A stretch of DNA of 64,000 bases from Zingiber officinale (taxonomy: Eukaryota; Streptophyta; Magnoliopsida; Zingiberales; Zingiberaceae), in the NCBI RefSeq assembly GCF_018446385.1, contig NC_055988.1:164188209-164252208 (forward strand). Direction: 5' to 3'. Position 1 is the stretch's first letter, and every line of letters starts with the position of its first letter. Made by a program: the position numbers and the translations under genes. Below, piece after piece: positions 34,820 through 47,200 of the stretch. The notes under the pieces were generated by a model. It was not told the DNA's origin and made no database searches. It saw nothing but the letters and a program-made list of their open reading frames with translations.

Positions 34820-35705
34820 GCATCCTCTAGTCACTCGGAAAGTCTATTCTGTCTGTCCTATCAATGTGTACCACTAGTGAGACTTGTTTGATCAGCTTAT
34901 CAATGACGATTGACGATAACAAACTGGCTAACTTAGCCAGCTCGTCAGCGGCTTGGTTCTCTGACTGACGGATCTTCTGTATACCCACTTCTTGGAAGCT
35001 TGCCTTCAATTTCTTGAAAACTTCGGCGTATAACTTGAGTCGGGCGTTACTTATCTTGAACGTGCCCAATAGCTACTGAGCTGCCTGCTGAGAATCTGAG
35101 TGGATGAGAACTCTTGTGGCTCCTACATGTCAAGCTGCCTGTAAACCAGCTATCAAGGCCTTATATTCAGCTTCGTTATTTGTAGCCCGATAATCTAGCC
35201 GCACGGGTAATTGCATCTTGTCCTCTCACGGTGAAATCAAGAGGATACTAATCCCACTACCTTGCCTAGTGAATCCATCTATATATATCATCCAAGTCAC
35301 GTCTAGCTCGATGTTCTAGACCTCGGTGACAAAATCAGCTAAGGCCTGGGCCTTGATTGTCGTCCGCAGTTGATATTGTATGCCAAACTCACTCATCTAG
35401 GTGCTTCATTTGATCAGCCATCTGGATGCTTTTGGGTTAAGGAGAACTCTTCTCAGTGCACTGTTGGTCATCAACACGATCGGATGTGAGAGAAAATACT
35501 GATGAAGTCTCCAAGCGGCGAGTACTAGTGCGTATGCTAATTTTTCGAGATCGATGTAGCGGGACTCTGCATCTTTTAATATATGACTTAGAAAATACAT
35601 CAACTGTTGCTCAGAGTGATTCTGTCGCACCAACGCCAAGCCAATCGCATACTCTATGGATGACAAATAAATCCATAGCATCTCGCCGACATTGGGTTTT
35701 GCCAA
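34820..35705 (-). pseudogene. Dual RNase H region, Tat-type pol
   Basis: The first RNase H (35406-35705 frame) keeps ESRYIDLEKLAYALVLAAWR. A second, archaeal-like RNase H follows. It shows NNEAEYKALIAGLQAA near 35150-35195 and ENQAADELAKLASL in the 34827-35069 frame. Possession of two RNase H domains is the hallmark of the Tat lineage among plant Ty3/gypsy elements. Stops and shifts break both. Confidence 0.85.
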
Positions 35706-35987
35706 TATAGGTAGGGAGGTAAGGTACTCCTTAAGCTCCTCCAGCGCCTCGTCACACTCCGTGTCCCACTAGAACTTCATTTCCTGGCGTAGTACCTTGA
35801 AGAACTGGTGACTCCGGTTGGACGATTTGGAGATGAATCTTGATAATGCGGTGATCCATTCGACCAGCCATTGGGTCTCTTTCAAGTTGCGAGGCAGGGA
35901 CATGTCCTGTATGGCCTTCACCTTGCTTGGATTCGCCTCGATCCCCCATTCGGTGATGATATGGACTAGGAACTGATCACTCTTTAC

Positions 35988-36700
35988 TCAAAATAGGCAC
36001 TTGTTTGGATTCAGCTTGATTCTGTATGCCCTTAGAGTTTGGCAGGTCTCTTCTATATCTGTGTAAAGGTCAGCGACTCTGAGAGATTTTATCAAGATTT
36101 CATCGAAATATATCTCCATGTTACAGTGAATTTGCCGTCGAAACACCTTGTTCATCAATCTTTGATAAGTGGCGCCGATGTTATTTAGTTTGAACGACAT
36201 GATATTGTAGCAGTAAGTCCCGTCAACCGTGATGAAGATGACCTTCTCTTGATCCTCATGGGCGATCAGCACTTGGTGGTAACCTTGGTATGAGTTGAGC
36301 ATGCAAATTAGCTCACAACTTGTCATGGAGTCCACCACTTGGTCTATCCGGGGCAGGAGATAGAAATCCTTCGGGCAAGTCTTGTTTAGATCACGGAAGT
36401 CGATACAGACTCACCACATATTACCTAGCTTGGAGACCAGCACGATGTTGGCCAACCAGCTCAAAAATTGTACCTCACAGATGTGACCAGCTTCCAACAA
36501 CTTTTCTATCTCTGCTCGAATAATTTGATTCTACTCCGAGCTGAAGTCCCTCTTCCTCTGTTTCATCGGGCGAGCGTCCAATCGGGCGTGAAGCTCATGC
36601 TGAGCCACACTTGGCGATATGTCCGGGAGCTCATGTGTCAACCAAGCGAACATTTCATGGTTTCGCCTAAGGCAGACGACTAGTTCTGCCTTCTTCTCCT
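35988..36700 (-). pseudogene. Reverse transcriptase region, Tat-type pol
   Basis: The best frame (35988-36338) keeps YQGYHQVLIAHEDQEKVIFI and the active-site strand as IYFDEIL, where Y-x-D-D is expected. It ends LRAYRIKLNPNKCLF, standard for Ty3/gypsy RT. The second active-site aspartate is thus Glu here. The N-terminal half (36340-36700) is broken by stops. Confidence 0.85.
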
Positions 36701-36936
36701 CTATCAGGTCGGTGGTAACAAATGTAGTGGCTTCCGACCGACCGGGATGGATTTAGACCTCCTCCTTTTCATCATAGATCAGTGCTGGAGGTTCCTCCAT
36801 GATGGTATTCACTTCCAAACGCTGGATCTTCCGTGCAACCCTTGCCTCTAATTTGACCATCTCGACGTAGCTTTGCCGAGCGGCTAGTTGGTCACTTTAC
36901 TTCGTTCACCTCATTATTCACCAGAAACTTGATCTT

Positions 36937-37293
36937 CTAGCAGAAAGTGGACACCACAACTCGAAACTCATTAAGAGTCGATCGGGCCAATATAACATTG
37001 TAGGCGGACGACACATCTACCGTAATGAAATTTGTAGTTCTGGTCTTCTTGAGAAATTCCTCTCCGAGCGATATGACTAGCCAAGTCTGGCCGATCGACA
37101 ATACTTCATTGCCTATGAACTCATACAGCAAGGTTGTCATGGGCTGCAACTTGCTCCGCTCGATTTGTAGCTGGTCGAATGCCTTCTTAAAGATTATATT
37201 CACCGAGCTACCTGTATTAACAAAAGTTCGGTGAATAGTATAGTTAACTATTATCGCCCGGATGATTAAGGCGTCGTCATGAGGGATCTCCAC
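36937..37293 (-). pseudogene. Aspartic protease, Tat-type pol
   Basis: A retropepsin-like domain with RTFVNTGSSVNIIF in place of the usual V-D-x-G-S-S pattern: the catalytic aspartate is Asn. The later VDVSSAYNVILARSTLNEF is the conserved C-terminal strand. Loss of the Asp would remove cleavage activity. Confidence 0.8.
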
Positions 37294-37549
37294 TTCCTCT
37301 AGGTCTCGAGGGCTAAAATTGATATCTGGCCCTTTGACCTTCTCTTTGCTACATCCTAAGCATGTATCTGCAGTCGTCAGATGTACAACTTCCTTACTCG
37401 ATTGGAATCACTGTCGGTTGGTCCACCGACGATCATTCCGATTGCACCCCGAGTGACATTACTTCGATTTCCCTCCTCCCAAGCCGAGGTCTGTTCCGCT
37501 CAGCAGAAACTCGGGCAGGACTTGTGTTATTTCTCCGTTGAGGCTGATG

Positions 37550-38850
37550 ATGTCGCTATTCGTCCACCTGTCTCTCTTCTTCTCTTTGCCCGTCCGACCG
37601 ACATCGATTAGGAGTCAGTGAACGACGACAATATCCTGGAGGAGCCGGTTGGCTAGAAATAGGCCTCAAGTCATAGCAGTCCCTAGTGTTATGCATCAGC
37701 GACTGATGGAACGAGCAAAACAACGGCGCCCAAGTCTTGCTTTTGTAGCTTTGGGTCAACCTGTTGCTACATATTGCATGGCATATGTTCTTGGTTCCTG
37801 GTGCGGCTGTGCTACTCCTGATTAGGGGCCTTTTGGTGATTGATGATTAGTGGTCGGTCGTCATTCTGGAGGAGCAGTATCCTCGACAGACGCTTCCTTC
37901 CTTCACGCGGCTTGGGATTCCTCCACGTTTATGTATTTAGCGGCATGCCTAAGCAAATGGTCAAAGTCTTTTGGCGGCCTCCGAATGAGGGAGCAGAAGA
38001 ATTCCTCTTCGGTAAGCCCCTAGGAGAAGGCACTTACCAATATCTCTGAGAAGACCGATGGAATATCCATAGCCACCTGGTTAAACGCTTGATGTAGGCT
38101 CTCAGCGCCACCTTGGGCCCTTCCTTCACTGCGAACATATTAACACTTGTCTTCTGGTAGCGACGATTGCTAGCAAAGTAGTGCAATAATGTTGCTCAGA
38201 AGTCTTTAAAGCTGTGAATTGATCCGATCGGCAATCGTCTAAACCAGCGTTGCACTGATCCTAAAAGGGTGGTGAGGAAGACTTGGCATTTCACTTCGTC
38301 GATGTACTGATGGAGTGTAGTCGTGTTATCAAACTTGGTCAGGTGGTCATCCGGATCGATCGTTTCATTGTATTCTCCAATGATCAATGGGGTGTAATGT
38401 CGGAGTAGTGGATCGTCTAGAATCCCTTGAGAGAACTGTAGGTTGATCCGTTAGGGTGAATCATCATTTCTTAGTGCTTTTCCTTTCTGCGCATCTCGAA
38501 CAGGCGCGTCACTCGAGGAGGATCTTGATTCCCTGTCCGCTCGGCACTGTTCTTCCGATGGAGTCTAGAACAATGCACAATGAAAGGGGATCGGTGCATT
38601 GAGAGCATCCCCATATATGCCAGTAGGTTTCTTATTCTTGCCCCAGATGGATATATGTTCCGCTTGATCTCTATATCTGATTTACTGCCCCGCTGCTGAT
38701 GTCGTTGGTTCATGTACTTGGTGCCCGACCAGTGTCTGCTGCTGTTGTTACTCCACTATTTTTGCTACTCGGACTTGTATCAGCATATTTAATTTCTCCT
38801 TTGTTAATGTCACCATCATAAATCATCCAACGTCCTCCATCTCCACATCT
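37550..38850 (-). pseudogene. Gag region, Tat-type element
   Basis: The 38196-38387 frame encodes YNETIDPDDHLTKFDNTTTL and QRWFRRLPIGSIHSFKDF, the Retrotrans_gag core. Further on, CSFHQSLMHNTRDCYDL (37556-37759 frame) is a degenerate CCHC-like knuckle typical of this lineage. The N-terminal part up to about 38850 is in other frames. This would be the capsid-forming protein; it is broken. Confidence 0.75.
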
Positions 38851-38886
38851 CGGATGTAGGCTACATTCCCACAAACGGCGCCAATA

Positions 38887-39527
38887 TGATCCTGTCCGGA
38901 AATAGTGAAGAAGGTTGCCTGGGGATGTGGCTTCTGGGTTGACCACGTGTAGACCTTGCTCCACTCTGCAACACAAGAAATGTCAGTGTTGGGTTAGGGA
39001 ATGTGTCTCCGACGTTGGCCCACCAACGCTCAAGTCAGTCACTGGAACAATGGAAGAAAGCGAAACAACAATAAGCACAAGCGAGAATAGTGAATAACGC
39101 GTACCTCCGCCCTGTTGTTAGCAGCATTATCGCCCATAGTTTGACCGAGCGGGGGTGGCTGCTCGGTCGGGACACCTCCGCTCGGTCGACCTTTCTGCTC
39201 TCCACCGCAATGACTTGATTCAGTAGGTTGTCTCCGCCCGACCGGACAAGCGCTCCGATCGCCTTAGCGTTCCTCCGATCTATAATGAGCATATGATGTT
39301 CTTGCCATAATGTTCCTATCCAGACGAGCGATCCACTCAGACAAGCCACGTAACCGATTGGACAGATCATACCCGATCGGCAGTTGGAGTTGATTTCTGC
39401 TCGGTCATATTTGGTGGGGCTGTTAACCACCGCTGACCGTTGTTGACCACCTTGACTTTGACTTCTACATCAACTGCCATCTCTGCCTTTGACCCACGAT
39501 TGATAGGCCCCCTTTATCGCCACATCA
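38887..39527 (-). repeat. 5' LTR of the Tat-type element
   Basis: A 641-bp copy of the 28907-29722 LTR with an internal deletion near 39110-39120, after 'acctccgcc'. The TGATCC edge adjoins the primer-binding site. The deletion removes the promoter region, so this copy probably cannot drive transcription. Confidence 0.85.
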
Positions 39528-39532
39528 GAGGT

Positions 39533-40068
39533 CAAGGCGGACCATAAAGTGCAGGAAAGAAGAAGATAATAGAATGAAATAACTAGCTAGTAGACAACAA
39601 CATTGCATAACTGTGCTCACTTTTATGGGCATTGTTTTATACCAGTCTGAGGGAGAGTGGGAGGGGATTTTGCTGTACACTCCGGGGCATTCCTCACCCG
39701 TCAGCCCACATAAATTATTTTTTTTACACAGAATAAATAAATATAGAAAATAAATGGATTATATCTGTAATCAAAATGCAGAATGAAAAAAAGGCATACA
39801 CCATCATCTTCCATCTTGTTATGTTCCTCTATGAAAAAGGTTCAATCATTGCTCCAATCAACCTCAATGCCATCCTGATTCCTAGTTACTAAGAAATGAT
39901 CTCTAAAATGAATCCATCTATTTTGGTTCTATTTGTTTGAATCATTCATGGCTATTTTCTAAGTAAATTCCTTTCTTTTTAAAGATTTTCTAACTGTGTT
40001 GGATTACATGTATAGTCAGTCCATAGTTCTTTCATGTTTGGATTACATCTATATATTTCAATCCTGTA
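39533..40068. other. Intergenic/possible intron of the NAC remnant
   Basis: No coding feature is recognised. The acceptor-like 'atttcaatcctgtag' at its end precedes the NAC-like exon. Confidence 0.3.
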
Positions 40069-40365
40069 GTGAGCACAAAACTGGGAGAAGAATGGTATTT
40101 CTTTTGCAAGGAGGACATGAAGAAGACACTTGATTGGTTTCCCACAATGGTAGGGCACCCGGCGGAGAGAAGACGAACTGGGTCATGTGTGAGTACAGAA
40201 AAGCAGGAGCAAACCCTAGAGCAATTCATGTACTAATTGATTCTTAATATATTCATTCATTTTTGCTAACGGTTTCTTTATCGATCTTTTACTCATCTGA
40301 TGTGTTCTTTCTTGTACGATTTTTCGAGAGAATGATGCTTGGGTGGTCTGTATCACAACAGCAGG
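40069..40365 (+). pseudogene. NAC transcription factor pseudogene, exon 2 and start of exon 3
   Basis: A fragment of a NAC-domain DNA-binding protein. After an acceptor-like site, the frame from 40069 gives TKLGEEWYFFCKED, matching NAC subdomain C. About 33 codons (the region that normally includes the GYWKATG motif) are missing, then MKKTL follows. A frame change leads to GRAPGGEKTNWVMCEYRK (about 40148-40201), the subdomain D core. After a likely intron, NDAWVVC at about 40334 matches the EWVVCRVF start of exon 3 in NAC genes. No first exon is seen upstream. The Tat-type element ends only about 540 bp upstream. It retains introns, so it is a decayed genomic copy and not a processed one. Confidence 0.75.
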
Positions 40366-40910
40366 AGTATGGAGTTCTTCCGAGAGTTGTTATTTGATGA
40401 AGTGTTGTTGTTTTGAATGATTGATTTTAAAGTGTTACTATAAATATAGACTAATGATATTTAGATATTTGTGTTTTGATTTTTTATTATTGAAGTTGAA
40501 GATATTGTTTGGTGGTCCATAATTGTGATATTGATTTGATGATATTGACTTTGAAGTTTGGATACAGGAATATCTCGTCCCAAAAGTTTCAAACTCGTGA
40601 GAATAAGTTAGGTCATCTAAATTTTTATATATAGAGAGAAATTATACCCTTACATTCTTATCCTGCATATTCATGGACGACCTTCACAGGTCCAGACGTC
40701 CAAAAATACTCCTAGATGCCCCAATTTACTTTTGAGAATTGACGCGCCTAGGACGCTTGCAGGTATATGAAAAATACCTCATTTTTTGTCTCTGCCATTA
40801 GGATCACTTGCAAGATCTTCATTAAAGAAATGATAATAAACAATATGAACATATGTTTGTGTTCATTGAGAAGATTGTAATTGTAAGATTTAGTAAACTG
40901 TAATAAGTCT

Positions 40911-42817
40911 GGATCCGGGTAACCAGATAGCACCATATGGATAAAGAAGTTAACAATCCTATTGAGGTGGCGGGCAAGGTCAATGAAGAGACAAGTAGTT
41001 CCTCGAGTTTGTACGGCCTCGACTACAAGTAGCTCTTGACTCTATAGTGCTCTCGACCCTTCGTTGTTTGTCCCCGAGCTACCCCTAACATACCGGCATC
41101 TTGACTCCATGGCGCTCTCGACCTCGGGTTGTTCATCCCCAAGCTGTCCCTCAACTTGGCAGCTTCTCGACTTCCTGTTGTTCTCAATTCTAGGTAGTCC
41201 ATCTCCAAGCCGCCTTCTAACTCGGCATCTGCACCCGGACCCTATGACGTGCTCAACTGAAGACAATGTCACCGTTTATTTCATGAAGTAGATGCATGTG
41301 TAAATCTTAGAATTTCAGACTATTTCAAGAATTAGATAATGATCGTGCGGATCTCGAGATTTTGGACTATTTCAAGAGACAAATAACAAATCACACAGAT
41401 CTTAAGACACGCAAAGAACATAAAAATTAGTCGTCAATCTATAAAAGGTAGTCCGCCCCTTTAAGTTTAGGTATGTGAACATATGCATCGAAAAACCCAA
41501 AATATCCTCTTTTCAATCTTCTTCCTCCACCTCTGCCAACAACTGATTTGAGTGTCAGATTGGCAACCATCATTCTAACTCTCTTTCTTTCAGCTACTTC
41601 TATCCATGCTCTAACATATCTCCCCACCAATCCTCATTGTACTAGGTGATTGGCAACTAAGGTCGCTTCTATGCCTATTCATCGGTGGTTTGTTCATCGG
41701 CATTCTCAGACAGGATCAAATTGATGTCATCTTTAGGAATACTCAGCTAAAAACTTGAAATAAGACATTAGGATAGATGACACCACAAGGCTCAAAGCCA
41801 TCGCAATGACAACGAAGGATTTTAACAAATTGGTAATAGCTACGGTGCATGCGGTATTGCAATGACAGTCTCAATAGTCCCTCCAGGATGGATCCAATAT
41901 ACCACGTGGCTAAGACAGTCAAGGTAGCTAGAGTTACCCTGTTCAATCACATCACAATCTAATCAGTCGGACTCCCACCTCTTTCAGCTAGACTCAAATG
42001 GGAGACTTATGATCCGGTAGGTAATCAAAGAGTGTCTTGTGGATAAGGAAGTCAACAATCATGTTGAGGTGGTGGGAAAGGTCAAGGAAGAGCTGACCAG
42101 CTCCTTGAGTTCGTACAGCCTGGACTACCTGTACTCTCAACTCCATGGTGCTCTCAACCCCAGGTTGTTCGTCCCCAAGCTGCTCCTGACTTGGCGGTAT
42201 CTCGACTCCATGGTGTTCTCGACCCCGGGTTGTTCGTCCCCAAGCTTCCCCCGACTTGGTGGCATCTCAACTTCATGGCGTTCCTGACTCTGAGTTGTTC
42301 GTCTTCAAGTCGCCTCTTGACTCAACAGCGGTACCCCGACTCCATAACGTGCTCAACTAAAGATAATGTCGTCCTTTATTTCAGGAAGCAAATACATGTA
42401 CGGATCTCAAACTATTTCAGAAAGTAGATAATGATCATAGGGATCTCAAAATTTTGGACTATTTTAGGAGATAAATAACAAAGCATGCGGATCTCGGAAT
42501 ACATGGAAAACATAGGAATCATCCATCAATCTATAAAAGGTAGCTCGCCCCTATGGGTTGAGGTACACGAACGCACGCATCAAAAACCCCTAAATATTCC
42601 CTTTTCGTTCTTCTTCCTCCACCTCCGCCGACAATTGACTTGAGTTTTAAAAAGAAATCGCCTGGTTGTCATTCTAACACCTTTTCTTTCATCTTCTTCT
42701 ATCCAAGTTCCAGTGGATCTCCCCACCAATACTCGTTGTCACTAGGTGATTGGCGACTAAGGCGGCACTATACCTCTTCACTGATGGTTTGTTCATTGAC
42801 ATTCTCAGGTAGGATCA
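40911..42817 (+). mobile_element. Miniature LTR element with 808-bp LTRs
   Basis: LTRs lie at 40911-41718 and 42010-42817, both 808 bp. The first starts GGATCCGG (mutated from TGATCCGG) and the second TGATCCGG; both end GGATCA. A perfect target duplication AGTCT flanks the element (40906-40910 and 42818-42822). Each LTR has a 'tctataaaagg' TATA box (about 41439 and 42531). The internal region is 291 bp with no gag or pol; a purine-rich 'aaatgggagac' lies just before the second LTR. It is non-autonomous, and its end sequence matches the Tat-type LTRs of this window. Confidence 0.85.
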
Positions 42818-42822
42818 AGTCT

Positions 42823-43380
42823 GATATTAAATCAAGCCATGAATGAGGAAATAGAATTTGAAGTTCTAGTCAAAAATAAACTTCATCACTTTTTATTTTT
42901 GCCTACAGAAACACTTGCAAGATCTTCATTAAAGAAAAAGAATATTTTTTTCAGTATTAATGTTTGTGAAATCAAGTTTGATGTTAAATCAAGCCATGAA
43001 TGAGGTGACTGACCTAAATAATTAGAAATAAAATTTGAAGTTCTAGTAAAAAAAACAAATCTCATTTGTTTTTCACTGCCATTAGAAACACTTGTAAAAT
43101 CTTTATTAAAGAAAGGACAATGAACGGTCTAAAAACATATATGTATTCATTTAGAAAATTGTGATTGCAAAGTTCAGCAAATTATGATAAGTCTGATACT
43201 GATTCTTCAGAAACAAAGTTAGAAGTTTTAGTCAAAAACAAATCTCATCATTTTTTTTTGTCATCAGAAATACTTACAAGATCTTCATTCAAGAAAAGAA
43301 CTATCTTTTTCAATATTAATGTTCGTGTATATTGATAAGTTTAATCAAACTAAAATCAAATCTTTATTCCTCAAAAACCA
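42823..43380. repeat. Local repeats of the insertion-site sequence
   Basis: The phrase 'cacttgcaagatcttcatt' and its surroundings (100-200 bp) recur near 40806, 42911, 43090 and 43270, each followed by 'aaagaaa' and a 'gttc/tttc' block. The 40911-42817 element landed in one copy. The origin is unknown. Confidence 0.6.
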
Positions 43381-43620
43381 AATGAAAATAACTTACTCGA
43401 TTCCTTGTATCTGGTTTCTGATAACACATCCAAAACCTGCATGCACATGGTAGATTCAGTGTGCATAAACATCATCTAATATTCTGATTGTTGTATGTAT
43501 CACGGGGTGAATTCACATCACTTTCAGTAGATTCACATACAAATCTAATGTCTCAGTTGAGTAATCATACGGAAGATCATGAAGACAACAGAATCAATTA
43601 ACAGATAGAAACAAAAGTGT

Positions 43621-43752
43621 GGCGGATACCATTGCTTGCGAAGGCAAGGCACTGTATAATAAGCTCTGTACATGGTGCCAGAAGCTTATATCTTGCTACT
43701 TGTCCTTGTGCTAAAGAATTATGTGACCAGAAGAGATCAAGTACTAACTGGT
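43621..43752 (-). other. Possible orphan exon, unknown protein
   Basis: The minus strand has an acceptor-like 'ttatccaccag', then an open stretch encoding LDLFWSHNSLAQGQVARYK and LLAPCTELIIQCLAFASNG, then a donor-like GTATCC. The composition looks coding, but I do not recognise the family and no neighbouring exons are visible. It may be a remnant of a host gene disrupted by the solo LTR next to it. Confidence 0.25.
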
Positions 43753-44242
43753 GGATAATTTAATCTACTATTAAATTACAAAATTAAAAATTATTAACTT
43801 TAATTTGATATTGTTTTGTGATGCGGTGATGGAGGGAAGCCTATCTGGCACGAGGTAAACTATCATGGTGGAGGTCAAAGTCAAGGCGGTCAACGCCCGA
43901 ATGACAAACGTCGAACGGAGGACAATTGCAATGGTCGGTCAGGTGGTTAGACCCCGACTGGAAGGAGACGGGTCCAAGCTGACCCCCCACTCAGGCTCAG
44001 GATGACACGCAAGGCAGTCGACGCTTGATACGGAATGGTAGGACGTCGTATGAGACCTGGCCAGGGACGCAACGGAGTCCTAACCGAGCGGTTTCCCCGC
44101 TCGGCCAAGCAACAAGACCTGGGCATGTGCGGAGCGGAGTCCCGACTGAGTGGCTACCCCGCTCGGCCAAGCAACTGGACCTGGTCATGGACGGAGCAAA
44201 ATCCCAACCGAGCAGCTACCTCACTCGGCCAAGCAATAGGAC

Positions 44243-47200
44243 TATTAGATTATATATTTGTTTATTTATACCTTTTAGGGCAATTTGGACTTTTTCCTTT
44301 TTTTTATAGAGTTTAGGGTTTCTTAACGTAACTATATAAGACCTTATACTCTGTATTTCTAGGTATCAATTTTAGATTCAATAATATGGTTAGTTTTTCC
44401 CTTCTCTTAATTTATACATGGTATCACAGCGACTCTCCTTCTCTGACTTATTTTTTTTCTACCGCCCCCTGTTATTGCTTCATGTTGCCACTGTCGTCTC
44501 CTACTACTACATGCTATTGATTTCGGCGCCAACATCTATTTTCTATTCTGCTGCTGTTGATTTCAATGCCGACATCTATTTTCTATCAATTTCGGCATCG
44601 ACATCTTGTCCTATCAATTTCGACACCGACGTTATTTTCTACTGATTTCGATGTGGACGCTATTTTCTATCGATTTCAGTACCGACGTCCTGTGCTACCA
44701 ATTTCGGCACAGATGCTCTTTTCTGTCGATTTTTGTGCCAAAGTCCTATGTTGCCGATTTCGGCATTGACGTCCTTTTCTATTAATTTTGACACTAACAT
44801 CATGTGCTACTGATTTCTATATTTGACATCCTTTTCTGTCTCAGATTCTTTGTGTGACCATGGGTCGTCCTAACATCATTTTTTGTGGATCATACAAATG
44901 TGTATCCTTACAGTTTGGTTATTCTGAGAATTATTCGTTCTATCATCATGCCTGGTCGTGCAGATGCTTCATGGAAATATGATACATATATGTTTGAGCA
45001 GTTTCAGCAGTTTCTTACATTATAGCCCTCTGCCATATCAGCTTCCTCTCATATAGGTTTGTCATCGTCTGGTATTTCAGGTATATCTTCATTCTTGTGG
45101 ATTTTGGACTCTGGTGTCTTCTATCATATGTCATTCAATTTGTCATTTTTTGTTTCTTTTTCTCCAGTTCATCTATATTTATTGTGACTGCTGATGGTAC
45201 TCCTATGTCATTAGTAGGTGTTAGTTCAATTATTACATCCTCTTTATCTTTTACTAATGTTTATTATATTCCGAGTCTTACTTTAAATCTTGTTTCTATT
45301 AGTTAATTATGTGAGTCTAGATACCTAATCTCTTTTTCCTCATCCAATTGTTATGTTCAAGACCCGCAATCTTAGAGGTTGATTGGGACCAGTCATAGGC
45401 AAGATCAACTTAAAGTACTAGAAGTTATAGCTTAAAGTGTGGATTTATCATCTTTTCATATGAGTCGTTCATCTTCTAATTTTTATTTAAAGCACTCTCA
45501 ATTAGGTCATGTTTCAGTGTCTCGTTTGTAGTTTTTAGCTTCTACAAAAGTATTAGGACCTTTAAAAAGTTATGATATTTCTGATTGTAGTGATTGTAAA
45601 TTGGCCAAATTTTCTATCTTATCATTTTCTAAAAGTCTCTCTTTTTCTTCTGATCCATTTGATCTTATCTATTATGATGTGTGGGGACCCTCTCCTATTC
45701 CTATAAAAGAGGGTTCAAGGTATTATGTTTCCTTTATTGATGATTGCACTCGTTAATCTTAGGTTTATCTTATGAAACATAGGTTTGATTATCTTACCAT
45801 TTTCAACAACTTCAAAGCTCTTGTAAAAACTCAACATTTTAATGTCATAAAGTATTTTTATTGTGATTTGGGGGGGGGGGATACACTTCGAATCATTTTC
45901 ACAGTTACTTGCTTCTGATGATACTATTCATCAATCCTCGTGTACAAATACTACTAAACAGAATGGTGTAGCTGAACGAAAACATAAGCATCTTATTGAA
46001 ACAGTCTGTTCATTTTTATTATCTGCCAGTGTTCCTAGTACCGTTTGGGGGAAGCAATCCTTACTATTACTCACGTGATTAATAGAATTCCAACCTCACA
46101 CAATGCAAGCTTGTCATCTTTTGAAAAATTGTATGGGCATGCTCCTCTCTACTCCATTTTACGTGTTTTTAGTTGTACTTGCTTTGTCTTTAGTCCACAT
46201 GTTGAGCGTAATAAATTAGCCTCTTGATCTACTCTTTGTGTCTTTCTGGGTTATGGTGTTAGTCAAAAAGGATATCGTTGCTTTGATCCCGTTAGTCAAA
46301 AATTGTATGTCTCATCATGTTGTGTTTCTTGAACATATTTTATTCTTTTCTATTCCTGTTAGTTCGCACAATATGACAAAGTCAGATCTATTTTGCATTG
46401 ATCCCTTCAATACCGACACTGAGAAAGCTTCACCCACAACTCCTACTGGTAGCTCAACTGAATCTGGTACTTTGGTTCCCGAGATATCCGCTCCACGTGC
46501 TCTTCCTTCTGCTACTACCCAATCATCTCCTGAGATTGCGGATGATTCTTCTCTCCACCATCGTCAATCCACTCATGTTCGTAAGTCTACCAACTACCAG
46601 ATTTTGCTTACTCATGTTATTCTCATTCTTTTGCTTCATTTGTTGCATCTATTCATTGTTTGTTTGAGCCCGTATTATATAGAGAAGCTATTTGTAACCC
46701 ACTTTAGCAGAGTGGTATGACTGAGGAACTAATTGCTTTGCATCATAGTCATACATAGGATTTGGTTCCATTGCCACCGGGAAAACATACTATTAATTCT
46801 TGTTGGATATATAAAATTAAAACTAAATTTGATGAATCTATCGAACGATACAAAGCTCGTCTTGTTGCTAAAGGTTGTTCTCAGGAGTATGACATAGATT
46901 ATGAGGAAACATTTGCTCTTGTTGCAAAAATGATGACTGTTCGTACTTAATTGTTGTTACTTCTGTTTGTCGATAAAGAATATCTCAGATGGATGTTAAG
47001 AATGCATTTCTAAATGGTGATCTTCATAAAGAAGTTTATATGACATCTCTTCTTGGTATTTCACATCAACCTGGTGAAGTTTGTAGGCTTTGTAAAGCGC
47101 TTTATGGTCTCAAACAAGCACCTCGTGCTTGGTTTAAGAAGTTCGCTACAGTGATTACTTCGTTCGATTTTATCATAGTAATCATGATTCAATATTGTTT

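Larger units (their letters stand above)
28907..39527 (-). mobile_element. Tat-type Ty3/gypsy retrotransposon, complete but decayed
   Basis: A 10.6-kb element on the minus strand. Its LTRs lie at 38887-39527 (5') and 28907-29722 (3'), both with TGAT-type ends, flanked by GTGGT (28902-28906) and GAGGT (39528-39532). Next to the 5' LTR the minus strand carries TTGGCGCCGTTTGTGGGAA (38868-38886), the primer-binding site typical of Tat elements. A polypurine tract AAGGGGAAGACTTG adjoins the 3' LTR. The coding order is gag, protease, RT, RNase H, second RNase H, integrase, then a tandem array and an antisense ORF. All open frames are broken, so it cannot move by itself. Confidence 0.9.

Noticed and set aside
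44418..44900. Repeated 'gatttcggcaccgac' words as a possible functional array
   Set aside because: A loose repeat in the degraded leader/gag region of copia C, with irregular unit length and no further signal.
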